Below are positions 34,030-43,174 of a DNA stretch of 64,000 nt, piece by piece. Numbering within the stretch: the stretch's first letter is position 1; each line of letters starts with the position of its first letter. The position numbers and the translations under genes were made by a program. The notes under the pieces were generated by a model. It did no database searches, was not told the DNA's origin, and saw only the letters and a program-made list of their open reading frames with translations. Origin of the DNA: Pirellulaceae bacterium (GTDB taxonomy: Bacteria; Planctomycetota; Planctomycetia; Pirellulales; Pirellulaceae); the NCBI GenBank assembly GCA_022448645.1, contig JAKVBZ010000015.1, positions 18,012-82,011 on the forward strand. Direction: 5' to 3'.

Positions 34030-35568
34030 CTATGGTGTTAGAGTACCCAAGCGCTGCGTGCGCGACTTGACAAGATCTTCTACGCGTTGGCTTTCCGCTT
34101 TCAGCTGGTTTGCCAGTGCGAGCGATTCCCGGTACAAGGCACTTAGCTCTTGTCGAGATTTTTGATAGCGCACGTTGAGAGATTCATGATAGCGATTGAT
34201 TTCACCACGTTCACGTTCAAACCCTTGTTTGTCGTGCGTCAGTTTTCCTGTTTCTTCCGTGCGATAATCGATCGATTGTTGTGTTCGGGCAGTAGCCTGT
34301 TCAAGCCGAGTGATGTCGTCTTGGGTGGATCGGGTGCGGTCGTCCACGATCGTGCTCTGTCGATAGATTTTGTGAAATAAGAATTCATAGTCTCGAAGCT
34401 GACGAATGTAGATTCGGTCGACTTCTTCGGCGATGCCGCCTTGGACCAACTGCTGAGCGGTTTCGGTGTCAAAAAATGCCATCTCGCCAACTTGAAATTG
34501 AACTCGTCCCGCCGCATCACCGTCACCTCCATGCCGAAGCCATGCAGGTAAGGCCTGTCCAAGGGCATTAAAGTCACGGGACGGAAGCCGAGGAGGCTCG
34601 TCCGGTGCATCTACCATGATGTCGTTGTAGGCTTCCTTAAACTGAACTTGCACCAATGTCCGTTCTGGTGGATCACTGTCGCGATCGGCCGTCTGGCCAT
34701 CTCGAATATATTCATCGACAAGCTCTTCCGAAAAAAGAGCTCGTTTGTTTTGTTCATTCATTCCCTCAAAGGCAACGTGCGTGTCCATTGGCATCATTTC
34801 GTACAACACACAAGGGCTATTGGGGTTGTTAATCACTTCTTGCTGGGCTGCGGACAATGGGATCGTCGGTTGCAAGACAACACCAGCTTCTTGTTGTTCT
34901 GCAACAAGGTATTCCCCTAGATACATGGTGGGCAGCGCACAGCGCTCGCCACGTGCGATAATTTCGTCGGCGTTTGCGGTCCCTGCGAGGACCGCTTCCT
35001 GAACGGAAACTTCCAGTTGACTTACCGAAACCTGAGCGAATAGATACAACACGGTTTTTTCTTCGATCCCGTGTTTACGTATTGTTAATTGCGCTTCAGC
35101 ACCATCGCCAGCTTCTTCCAACGAGGGTGGCTCTGCTCCAGAACACAGCTCATCGCCCCACTGGCTGGTTTCGACCTGTAACTTCGTGCCGTCGAATCCA
35201 CGGATGAGGCAGTTGGGCCATACTCGTCCCCGATCATAGAGGGTGCGCCCTAGTTCCTCACGAACCTTAGTCAGCCAGGTTCCTGATTCTGCTCGTTTAA
35301 TCTCGCCGTCCGCAGTAATGGTGTGTCCGTGGCGCAGTACCTCGTTATTTCGCACTGCATCTGCTAACTTCTCCTTGTGTGATTGATATGCTGTGCGGTG
35401 GACATGCAGGGTTTTCAGCACCATCATCGAAAGGGTGAAGAACAGCAGCAACATCGGAAGAAAAATGGCCAATGCTGTGATGTCTAGCCAATGCCAATTC
35501 TTTGCAGCAAAGTATAGAAGGGCATAGGCGATGATCAGGACCAAGGCCAGAATCAAGTAATACATCAT
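34030..35568 (-). CDS. Membrane-anchored coiled-coil protein of unknown function
   Basis: I do not recognise this 512-residue protein. Two membrane helices lie at the N-terminus (about 3-21 and 28-52), separated by a very short loop. A mixed soluble domain follows (about 90-400), with beta-rich segments (TKLQVETSQWGDEL, EKTVLYLFAQV). The end is a long coiled coil (about 405-505) rich in Arg, Gln and Glu. The layout suggests an envelope protein with a long reach, most of it on one side of the membrane. It precedes the rhomboid gene on the same strand. Similar genes may be confined to planctomycetes; that needs a search. Confidence 0.7.
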   Translation of the reverse strand: MMYYLILALVLIIAYALLYFAAKNWHWLDITALAIFLPMLLLFFTLSMMVLKTLHVHRTAYQSHKEKLADAVRNNEVLRHGHTITADGEIKRAESGTWLTKVREELGRTLYDRGRVWPNCLIRGFDGTKLQVETSQWGDELCSGAEPPSLEEAGDGAEAQLTIRKHGIEEKTVLYLFAQVSVSQLEVSVQEAVLAGTANADEIIARGERCALPTMYLGEYLVAEQQEAGVVLQPTIPLSAAQQEVINNPNSPCVLYEMMPMDTHVAFEGMNEQNKRALFSEELVDEYIRDGQTADRDSDPPERTLVQVQFKEAYNDIMVDAPDEPPRLPSRDFNALGQALPAWLRHGGDGDAAGRVQFQVGEMAFFDTETAQQLVQGGIAEEVDRIYIRQLRDYEFLFHKIYRQSTIVDDRTRSTQDDITRLEQATARTQQSIDYRTEETGKLTHDKQGFERERGEINRYHESLNVRYQKSRQELSALYRESLALANQLKAESQRVEDLVKSRTQRLGTLTP

Positions 35569-35955
35569 GTCTCTATCTGTTCCTCAGCGGTGCCCATCGT
35601 AGATTAGCCCGCTTAAAAATCGCTCGCCACTTGCTCGTATTGTAAAGGTTAGCGAGCCGGTGAACGAAACTTGCCTGACAGCTGTCGCCGTCGCGACATG
35701 GATGCATCTGTACTGAAGAGTTACGCGAAAGCGAATAAATTGCCGTCAACTTTGATGATAAGCTGGGCAATGCGGGTAGTCAAGTTGAACATGTCTTATT
35801 GTACTGCAGCAAGCTGTTCGGAAAATTCATTTTAGCGCCGAATGTTTGGCCGAAGAAATGGCACAACCGACATAATCGTTCAAGTCCGAACAGTTTTGTT
35901 CCGATTAGTTCTATGGTGAACGAATGGAGGGGGGGATTCCCGTGTTGGTTTCGTC
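35569..35955. other. Divergent intergenic region ahead of the marR gene
   Basis: These 387 bases lie between the divergently transcribed coiled-coil protein gene and the MarR regulator gene, so promoters for both should be here. I see no supported gene. A gttc...gaac arrangement around 35892-35921 could be part of a palindromic operator for the MarR protein, but the match is weak. Confidence 0.4.
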
Positions 35956-36435
35956 ATGCATCGATCCCCGGAAACCCTACTCGACATTGTTCAATGCTTG
36001 CATACTGCGACTCAGCGCAGTAAACGGATTTTGACAGCTTGCCTGTCTGGATTGGAAATCACCGAGGCCGAGTTTCTTTTGTTGTGGGTCTGTTATCGCG
36101 CTGAGTCTCAGGCACTAATTCAGTGCGAACTGGCGGGCCTGGTCGGGCTGAGCAAGGCGCAAACGAGTGGCTTGGTCGAGTCCCTGCGGGGTCGAGGTTT
36201 GTTGGCGAGCCAGAGATCGCTGCAAGACCGTCGACGCCAAATGTGGCAGATCACACCAGCTGGACGACAGTGTGTGTCCGAAGTATCGCAAAGGATCTCC
36301 AGCCAATTGCAGGAGGGAATGCGAAACCGTGGCGGAGACCTCGACCGACTCCTTACACAGTTGCAGACGCTCTTCTCGGTGGTCGATTTTCGCGTGACAT
36401 GCCCCGAATTGTCTTCGTTGAGGGAGGCAGCTTGA
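35956..36435 (+). CDS. MarR-family transcriptional regulator
   Basis: The 159-residue protein shows the winged helix-turn-helix of MarR: a helix with ITEAEFLLLWV, the recognition region LVGLSKAQTSGLVESLRGRGLL and the wing SLQDRRRQMWQITPAGRQ. MarR proteins usually repress nearby transport genes until a small molecule binds. Its TGA overlaps the ATG of the TolC-like gene, so it is the first gene of the export operon and likely autoregulates it. No ligand can be named. Confidence 0.9.
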   Translation: MHRSPETLLDIVQCLHTATQRSKRILTACLSGLEITEAEFLLLWVCYRAESQALIQCELAGLVGLSKAQTSGLVESLRGRGLLASQRSLQDRRRQMWQITPAGRQCVSEVSQRISSQLQEGMRNRGGDLDRLLTQLQTLFSVVDFRVTCPELSSLREAA

Positions 36436-39353
36436 TGTCTGCGGATCGACGACCAGCAGTTTACGGAGAGTGGCACCAGTGGCTGCTGATATTCATGGCC
36501 GTCCTGGTGCTGTCCTTGGTTGGTTGTGGGCGGGCGTTTTATCGGCAACAAGCCGATGAGCAAGTGAAGTGGCTCGTAGGTGAAAAGGCTGGTGATGCTG
36601 GGTACGATCAAGTCGACTTTACCATTCAAGTGGATCCTCGTTCGAGGATGTTCGATCCATTTTGTCCGGATTATTCTCCGATGCCACCCGATGATCCGGT
36701 CGCTCACCGGTTGATGCATTGCGTGGATTGCAAAGCTGGTTATCCCTGTTGGCATGCGAATGGCGACACCCAATTGGTGGAGAATCCCCATTGGGTGAAA
36801 CGTCTTCCTCGCGGCGAAGACGGTGTCCTGGAATTAAATGTCGAGCGAGCCGTGCGTGTCGGCCTGTTACATTCGGCGTCGTACCAGCGTGAATTGGAAA
36901 CACTTTATCTTTCGGCATTGGACGTGAGTGCGGAACGATTTGCTTTTGACAGGCAATACTTTGCAGGGCAAGCCACCCAAGGGACCTTAGACGGGCGTCG
37001 ACGGTCAAGTGGAGGAGAGTCGTCGAGTGAACTTGCTGTGGCGACACAGGGGGTTCGTGTAGAAAAGATGTTTACCACGGGTGCTGACCTGGTGGTGGGG
37101 CTGGCGAATTCAATCGTCTGGGAGTTTTCTGGGCCCGACAGTAACGTTAGCTCAACGTTGCTCGACTTTGCGTTCGTGCAACCACTGCTGCGCCGGGCCG
37201 GTCGAGATCGCATGATGGAGACGCTGACGCTATCGGAACGGACATTGTTGGCGAACGTTCGATCTATGGAACGTTATCGTCGTGGATTTTATTTGGACGT
37301 TGTTACCGGTAACAATACGTCGCGTGGCCCCACACGGCGGGGTGGTTTTTTTGGTACCAGTGGCTTTTCAGGATTTACAGGAGTGGGGGGGGGAGGATTC
37401 GGTGGAGTTGGCAACCGGACCTTTTCCACGGCAACTGCCGGATTCGGTGGTTTTGGAGCAGGAGCCGGCCAGGCAGCAGGTTTCCTAGGCCTGTTGCAAT
37501 TGCAACAAAATATTCGCAATCAAGAAGCCAACATTGCTGGTTTGAGAAGCAGCTTGCAACAACTCGAAGAGACGTTACGTGAGTCCTTGCAAAAGATTCC
37601 GGAACGTCCTGACGAAATCCTTCGCCAAAGACTACAGATCGCACAAGCCTATCAGGCACTTCTTAATGCTCAAAGTCGGTTGCTTAACAGTCAAAATCAA
37701 TACCAGGTCGCGCTGGATAATTTCAAATTAGAGTTGGGGTTACCACCGCAGGTTTGCGTGCGGATTCACGACCCACAGCTGGAACGCTTTCAGCTTGTTG
37801 ACGACCAAATCATACCTCGGCAAACCGGTATTACCGAGATTCAACAGGAAGTTGGCCGAACAACCGAACGATTTCTGACCCGTATCTCAGCAAGGTCAGA
37901 TTCCACAATCCAAGACGATGGCCAGGACGCAATTGATCGTCGAGCCGTTGTTGCCGATTACCTGAGGAACGTAGCGAATGAAGTGGAGGAGGCTCGGAGG
38001 ATTTCCGATGAACTCACCACCGCCAACATCGAGAGAGCTCATACTGACATTGGCCGTTTGCGCCGATCGATTGAGCCTCGACGGCGTGAATTGAAACGTT
38101 TGCAACAAAAGTATTCTCGAGCATTCAGGCTGGATGAGGGCTTTCCGGATCCAGTGGATTGCCAAGTCCAACTTCCTGCCCAAGTTCATGCGTCTGTGTT
38201 TGACGTAGAATCGCTCGTCACCTTGCCTGATCGCCTGGCTCGTGAGACGGAACGGCTGCAAGACAAGCTTCACGACTACGTGCAACGTTTTGGCCATGTC
38301 GAACAAAGGCTTTCTACTATGCTGGAAGTCGTGGAGTCCGTACCCACTGATGATTTAGTCGATGTGCTCGAACGCGAGTTGGTGTTTGAGATTCCTGGGA
38401 TGCTCTCACAGTTAGCCAAGGACGTGTTGGATCTATCACTGTTGCAGGCCCGGGCGCGGGCTCAGAGCATTCAGCTAGTGCCCGTAGAGATGGATGCGGT
38501 AGACGCTGTTGAAATCGCACGTGAATGTCGACGTGATTGGAAGAACGCCCGAGCCGCACTGGTGGACTCGTGGCGATTGATCGAATTCAATGCGGACGAT
38601 TTGGAGAGCACACTCGACTTTGGTGTTAGCGGTGATTTGAACACTGTCGGTGACAATCCTGTTAAGTTCCGCTCACCAACCGGAAGGATACGAATGTCTC
38701 TGTCCTTTGACGCTCCTTTAACGCGTTTGTTGGAACGAAATAACTATCGGCAAGCACTGATCGAATACCAACAGGCGAAACGATCGTATTATCGATTCGA
38801 GGATCGCATTGCGAGGGACCTGCGATCTACCATCCGAAGGATTGAGTTAAACCAGCTTAATTTCGAACAGCAACGTCTAGCTGTCATTGGCGCCATCGAC
38901 CAGGTAGTTTTAAACGACGAAATACTCACACTTTCAGAACAGCGAGGAGAGACATCGGGAGTGACAGCAGCACGAGATGTCGTTTCCGCACTCGCGGATC
39001 TACAAGATGCACAGAACAACTTCCTAAGTGTCTGGGTCAATTACGAGGTGCAACGGCAGGTGCTCGACTTCGATCTGGGCACGATGCAGCTAGATCAGGA
39101 TGGGTTATGGGTTGACCCCGGACCTTTGGGAGGCGTGTACCCGCTTCCTGGTTGCCGCGATGGTGGGTGTGACCCGCATCGTGAAGTGATGGATGAACTT
39201 TCAGTTGTTCAGAGATCGTGTTCCACAAAGGGGCGCCTGCATCAGGAATGTTTTCAAGGCCAGAACGATCATCTTGTGACACCTGTCGATCACCGTGAAC
39301 TGATAGCCAATCAACGTGGGCGTTCACGGGTCGGCTCTCGCTTGAGAAGGTGA
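36435..39353 (+). CDS. TolC-like outer membrane efflux lipoprotein, unusually long
   Basis: The ATG at 36435 overlaps the marR stop and gives a 972-residue protein starting with a lipoprotein signal: hydrophobic stretch, then LVGC with Cys31 as lipidation site. Long helical parts with TolC-like patterns follow (LDFAFVQPLLRRAG; QIAQAYQALLNAQSRLLNSQNQYQVALDNFK as the helical barrel, here described in part; IRMSLSFDAPLTRLLERNNYRQALIEYQ). E. coli TolC has under 500 residues, so this is about double. Extra parts are a Cys-rich segment near 96-105, a Gly/Phe-rich loop about 300-350 and a long charged coiled coil about 470-780. It would be the outer-membrane channel for the MacAB-like pump encoded next. 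Confidence 0.82.
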   Translation: MSADRRPAVYGEWHQWLLIFMAVLVLSLVGCGRAFYRQQADEQVKWLVGEKAGDAGYDQVDFTIQVDPRSRMFDPFCPDYSPMPPDDPVAHRLMHCVDCKAGYPCWHANGDTQLVENPHWVKRLPRGEDGVLELNVERAVRVGLLHSASYQRELETLYLSALDVSAERFAFDRQYFAGQATQGTLDGRRRSSGGESSSELAVATQGVRVEKMFTTGADLVVGLANSIVWEFSGPDSNVSSTLLDFAFVQPLLRRAGRDRMMETLTLSERTLLANVRSMERYRRGFYLDVVTGNNTSRGPTRRGGFFGTSGFSGFTGVGGGGFGGVGNRTFSTATAGFGGFGAGAGQAAGFLGLLQLQQNIRNQEANIAGLRSSLQQLEETLRESLQKIPERPDEILRQRLQIAQAYQALLNAQSRLLNSQNQYQVALDNFKLELGLPPQVCVRIHDPQLERFQLVDDQIIPRQTGITEIQQEVGRTTERFLTRISARSDSTIQDDGQDAIDRRAVVADYLRNVANEVEEARRISDELTTANIERAHTDIGRLRRSIEPRRRELKRLQQKYSRAFRLDEGFPDPVDCQVQLPAQVHASVFDVESLVTLPDRLARETERLQDKLHDYVQRFGHVEQRLSTMLEVVESVPTDDLVDVLERELVFEIPGMLSQLAKDVLDLSLLQARARAQSIQLVPVEMDAVDAVEIARECRRDWKNARAALVDSWRLIEFNADDLESTLDFGVSGDLNTVGDNPVKFRSPTGRIRMSLSFDAPLTRLLERNNYRQALIEYQQAKRSYYRFEDRIARDLRSTIRRIELNQLNFEQQRLAVIGAIDQVVLNDEILTLSEQRGETSGVTAARDVVSALADLQDAQNNFLSVWVNYEVQRQVLDFDLGTMQLDQDGLWVDPGPLGGVYPLPGCRDGGCDPHREVMDELSVVQRSCSTKGRLHQECFQGQNDHLVTPVDHRELIANQRGRSRVGSRLRR

Positions 39354-39621
39354 CAACAGAAGCCACGCCAACTAGAATATTGTTAGTGTAAAAGAATTGA
39401 ATCTGAGTGATGGCGGGCTGGGGACTGGCGCGTCCCCCCCTCCAAAAAGAATCAAGCGGCATGGCCTACTCGTTGGAAAATGGACGTGCGGTGCCATGGA
39501 TTCCGTGTGGGGGTGGGGGTGTGTCCCCGATAACTCTCTAGGAATCATTGTCGAGATCGATTCGGGAATGATAGAATGGCCTTGGCAGGCTATTCTTATC
39601 GGTTTTTTCAAAGGACCACAC

Positions 39622-41139
39622 GTGCCATACCACACGAGCCGAAGATCCACACGTAAGGCATCGGTGCTATCCGTGTTCTTGATTGCTGCCTGCCTACTGT
39701 GTTTCATGCTGGCGGTTGCTTGGTACTGGAACCTGTTTGGGTGGTCTGGCTCGATAGAAACCGAAGCCAATGTGCCGTTGATGGCTGAGGTGATTCGGGG
39801 GGAATACGAGCACGTCGTCTTGGAACAGGGGGAAGTGGAGAGTTCCAATAGCGTTGAGGTGCGATGTGAAGTTCGGTCGCGTTCGGGGAGTGGAACGTCG
39901 ACAACCATTTTGGATGTGGTCTCTGAGGGAACCGCCGTTGAGGTGGATGATTGGTTAATTACGCTCGATTCGTCATCACTGGAAGAAGAACGAGGTCGTC
40001 AAAGGATTGTTGTCAATACGAGCGAAGCGATTGTGATTCAAGCCGAAGCCGATCTGGAAACGGCAGAAATCGCCAAGACCGAATACCTGGAAGGTACGTT
40101 TGTACAAGAAGAAAAGACGATCGAAAATGAGGTCTATGTGGCCGAAGACGCACTTAAACGGGCACAACTTGAATTGCAATCTGCCCAGCGTTTGCTCGCC
40201 AAAGGACTATTGACGAATTTACAATTAGAGGCACAGCGGTTTGCCGTGGCCAAGGCCCAAAACGAGCTGGACGCCGCAAAGACTCGACTGATGGTGTTGC
40301 GCGAATACACAAAACGGAAGATGCTGACGCAACTCAACAGTGATATTAAAGCCGCAGAAGTGAAGTGGCGGAACGAGAAGGATAGCCATGCTGAAGAACT
40401 GCGCAAGCTGAATGAAATCGAATCGCAAATCGCAAACTGTCGCGTCTTGGCGCCCCAGGCTGGAGTGGTGGTGTATGCCAACGTCAATAGTGGCCGAAGT
40501 AACGAGTTTATTGTCGAGCCGGGTACGCCTGTACGAGAGCAGCAAGTTTTGATTCGTTTGCCCGATCCCGAGCAAATGCGGGTCAAAGCCAAGATTAACG
40601 AGGCGCGTGTCAATCTGGTACAGCCCGGGCAGGCGGTGACCATTCGCATCGATGCTCTCGGTGAACGACTTTTTCGCGGTGAAGTGGTCAAAGTGAATAA
40701 GTATGCTGAACCAGGGCATTGGTGGCGTTCGACGGCCAAGGAATATGCCACCTTCATCCAAATTCTAGACCCTCCGGCCGGCATCTTGACCGGTTTGACG
40801 GCCGAGACACGTATTCATGTCGAAAAGAGTGACGATGTGCTGCAACTTCCGATCCAGTCGGTTTACGAATCGAAGGGGAGAACGTTTTGTCTGGTCCAGG
40901 AAGGAAGCGAGTGGGAAACTCGAGAAATTACCGTGATCTCGACCAACGGCAAAACGGTGGCCATCAAAGAGCAGGTGCCGGAATGCTTGCAAGTCGGGCA
41001 AAAGGTTGTGGCGAACGCTCGTCGGCATGCGGATAAATTTGTCATCCCCGAAGTGGATGCTTCGGCAGCAGAAAAACGATTTGCTGCAACAAAACGGCGG
41101 CAGGCGGCTGTGCCAACAAACAAGGACGGCAACCTGTGA
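39622..41139 (+). CDS. Periplasmic adaptor (membrane fusion) protein, MacA/HlyD-like
   Basis: The start is set at the GTG at 39622, which has AAAGGA six bases upstream; earlier in-frame starts lie in sequence without family likeness. The product has about 505 residues: an N-terminal membrane helix (about 12-34), a beta strand/lipoyl half (RGEYEHVVLEQGEVES), a long coiled-coil hairpin (about 125-270), the second lipoyl half (CRVLAPQAGVVVYAN) and a beta-barrel domain (VQPGQAVTIRIDALGE). It would bridge the inner-membrane ABC permease and the TolC-like protein. Its stop overlaps the start of the ATPase gene. Confidence 0.88.
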   Translation: MPYHTSRRSTRKASVLSVFLIAACLLCFMLAVAWYWNLFGWSGSIETEANVPLMAEVIRGEYEHVVLEQGEVESSNSVEVRCEVRSRSGSGTSTTILDVVSEGTAVEVDDWLITLDSSSLEEERGRQRIVVNTSEAIVIQAEADLETAEIAKTEYLEGTFVQEEKTIENEVYVAEDALKRAQLELQSAQRLLAKGLLTNLQLEAQRFAVAKAQNELDAAKTRLMVLREYTKRKMLTQLNSDIKAAEVKWRNEKDSHAEELRKLNEIESQIANCRVLAPQAGVVVYANVNSGRSNEFIVEPGTPVREQQVLIRLPDPEQMRVKAKINEARVNLVQPGQAVTIRIDALGERLFRGEVVKVNKYAEPGHWWRSTAKEYATFIQILDPPAGILTGLTAETRIHVEKSDDVLQLPIQSVYESKGRTFCLVQEGSEWETREITVISTNGKTVAIKEQVPECLQVGQKVVANARRHADKFVIPEVDASAAEKRFAATKRRQAAVPTNKDGNL

Positions 41140-41819
41140 AGCTGGCTGCCAAAGTCGAGCAGTTGACGAAGGACTACGTGCTCAAGGGCGAAACGGTCCG
41201 AGCGCTACGTGGTATTTCTTTTGAAGTTCCCGAAAGTGACTACCTTACCATCATGGGGCCCTCTGGCTCTGGTAAGAGTACCTTGCTGAACTTATTGGGA
41301 TGTCTGGATCGCCCAACCGCAGGGATGCTGCGGTTGGGAGAAGACGACGTCGCGCGGATGGACGACAGGCAGCTTTCTCAGATCCGCGCCAGCCGAATTG
41401 GTTTTGTGTTTCAGTCCTACAACCTCATTGCTCAACTAAATGTTTTGGAGAACATCGAAGTACCTCTGCATTATCGCGGTCGGTTTTCGTTGTCCGAGCG
41501 CCGCAGGTGTCGCGAATTAGCGGAACTCGTAGGGTTAAAAGAACGGCTGAAACACCGTCCACAGCAGCTGTCCGGAGGGCAACAGCAGCGGGTGGCCATC
41601 GCCCGAAGCTTGGCAAATGATCCGTATTTTATTCTGGCCGACGAGCCGACTGGGAATTTGGACTCGGAAACAACTGCAGAAATTTTGGATTTGTTTGATC
41701 TCCTGAACCAGCAGGGCAAAACGATCATCATGGTTTCTCACGAAGACGACGTGGCTAGTCGGGGGAGGAGGATCATTCGATTGCGTGACGGGTACATTCA
41801 GTCGGACGATCTAGTTTAG
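41136..41819 (+). CDS. ABC transporter ATPase, MacB/LolD type
   Basis: The 227-residue ATPase has Walker [10 protein letters not shown] (41-49), Q-loop FQSYNLI, signature [16 protein letters not shown], Walker B FILADEP and the His switch MVSHE. The short length and the TGNLDSET stretch are typical of the MacB/LolD/FtsE class. It begins at a GTG overlapping the adaptor gene stop (GTGA), which indicates coupled translation. It powers the permease encoded 15 bases downstream. Confidence 0.95.
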   Translation: MKLAAKVEQLTKDYVLKGETVRALRGISFEVPESDYLTIMGPSGSGKSTLLNLLGCLDRPTAGMLRLGEDDVARMDDRQLSQIRASRIGFVFQSYNLIAQLNVLENIEVPLHYRGRFSLSERRRCRELAELVGLKERLKHRPQQLSGGQQQRVAIARSLANDPYFILADEPTGNLDSETTAEILDLFDLLNQQGKTIIMVSHEDDVASRGRRIIRLRDGYIQSDDLV

Positions 41820-41834
41820 GCAGGCGTTTGTTTT

Positions 41835-43166
41835 ATGGTCCTATTACGTACGATTTCGATCGGTATGAAAAGTGTGTTGTTGCACCCACTCCGTTCGCTG
41901 CTGACCGTATTGGGAATCTTCATTGGTGTGGCCAGTGTTATCTGGTTGCTCGCAATCGGCGCCGGTATTAGCCAGAAGGCTCAGGAACAAATTAGAGGGT
42001 TGGGAGCGGACAACATCATCGTACGATCCGTGAAACCTGCCACCAGTCCGGATGGGAATACAACCTCGTTCGTGTTGCCTTACGGTTTGCTGCGTGAAGA
42101 TTTCGAAACGCTTATCGAAACGGTTCCCACGATTGCCAGTGCCTTACCGATTCGAGAAATCGTACGGGAAGTTCAGTATCAGGACCGTGCGTTGTTTGCT
42201 CGAGTCGTGGGATGTACGCCAGATTACGCCGACGTAACACAATTGCTGATAGAACGTGGTCATTTCGTGACGGACGCGGAACTCAAAACAGAGCAAAACC
42301 ATTGCGTCCTTGCCGCAGAAGTCGCAGAAACATTGTTTCCGTATCAAGATCCCATTGGGAGACGTATCTATTTACCGGAACCCCAGGATTATTATCAAAT
42401 CGTTGGTGTGCTGCGGCCCCGCCAACCAACAGCAGCCATTGGCGGTTCTTTGGCTGCTCAAGACTTTTCCCAGGATATCTACATTCCCATTACAACTTTG
42501 AGGCGGAGGATTGGGGATACGGTCGTGGTGCGTCGCAGTGGCTCGCGAGAAGGAGAGACAGTCGAGTTGAACCAAATCACGCTTCGCATCGATGACATCG
42601 ACCATGTGATGCAGACGGCGGATTTGGTGGAGCAAACTTTGGAGCGGACCCACGGCCAACGGCAAGACGTTCGTGTCATTGTGCCCAAGGAGCTGTTGGA
42701 GCAAGCGGAAACAACACGTGTCATGTTCATGGTCTTTATGGGAATCATTGCCGGAATCTCTCTGCTGGTTGGCGGCATTGGCATCATGAATATTATGTTG
42801 GCCACCGTGACCGAACGTACACGTGAGATCGGAATTCGACGTGCCTTGGGTGCGAAACGAGAAGACATCGTCCTGCAATTCTTGATTGAAACGACCGTAC
42901 TGACCGTTGCCGGAGGATTATTTGGCGTGCTACTGGGAGCGTTTTGTCCCAAGGTGGTGAACCTGATCAAGGACGAGATCGCTAGGCGCGCCCCTGAATT
43001 GATGGCGGCCCTACCAACGGTGGTGATCGAAGTCGTTCCGATCCTAGAACCCTGGTACTTTGGGCTGGCCTTCTTCATATCGACCGGCATCGGCATCTTG
43101 TTCGGAATTTATCCGGCGTGCCGCGCCGCCATGATGGATCCTATTGAGGCATTGCGGCATGAATGA
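41835..43166 (+). CDS. ABC transporter permease, MacB/FtsX type
   Basis: The 443-residue membrane protein has the MacB topology: one N-terminal helix (RSLLTVLGIFIGVASVIWLLAIG), a large periplasmic domain of about 230 residues, and three C-terminal helices. The conserved block GGIGIMNIMLATVTERTREIGIRRALGAKR lies before the third helix. It ends with YPACRAAMMDPIEALRHE, the usual family terminus. With the ATPase, adaptor and TolC-like protein it completes a tripartite exporter. Substrates of this class include macrolides, peptides and lipids; which applies here is unknown. Confidence 0.94.
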   Translation: MVLLRTISIGMKSVLLHPLRSLLTVLGIFIGVASVIWLLAIGAGISQKAQEQIRGLGADNIIVRSVKPATSPDGNTTSFVLPYGLLREDFETLIETVPTIASALPIREIVREVQYQDRALFARVVGCTPDYADVTQLLIERGHFVTDAELKTEQNHCVLAAEVAETLFPYQDPIGRRIYLPEPQDYYQIVGVLRPRQPTAAIGGSLAAQDFSQDIYIPITTLRRRIGDTVVVRRSGSREGETVELNQITLRIDDIDHVMQTADLVEQTLERTHGQRQDVRVIVPKELLEQAETTRVMFMVFMGIIAGISLLVGGIGIMNIMLATVTERTREIGIRRALGAKREDIVLQFLIETTVLTVAGGLFGVLLGAFCPKVVNLIKDEIARRAPELMAALPTVVIEVVPILEPWYFGLAFFISTGIGILFGIYPACRAAMMDPIEALRHE

Positions 43167-43174
43167 CCTTGTGG

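Noticed and set aside
36123..36434. In-frame upstream extension of the TolC-like protein
   Set aside because: It lies inside marR in another frame; the ATG at 36435 gives a proper lipoprotein signal and TGATG overlap.
39397..39621. In-frame upstream extension of the adaptor protein
   Set aside because: No family likeness, no ribosome binding site; GTG at 39622 has AAAGGA at good spacing and puts the membrane helix near the N-terminus.
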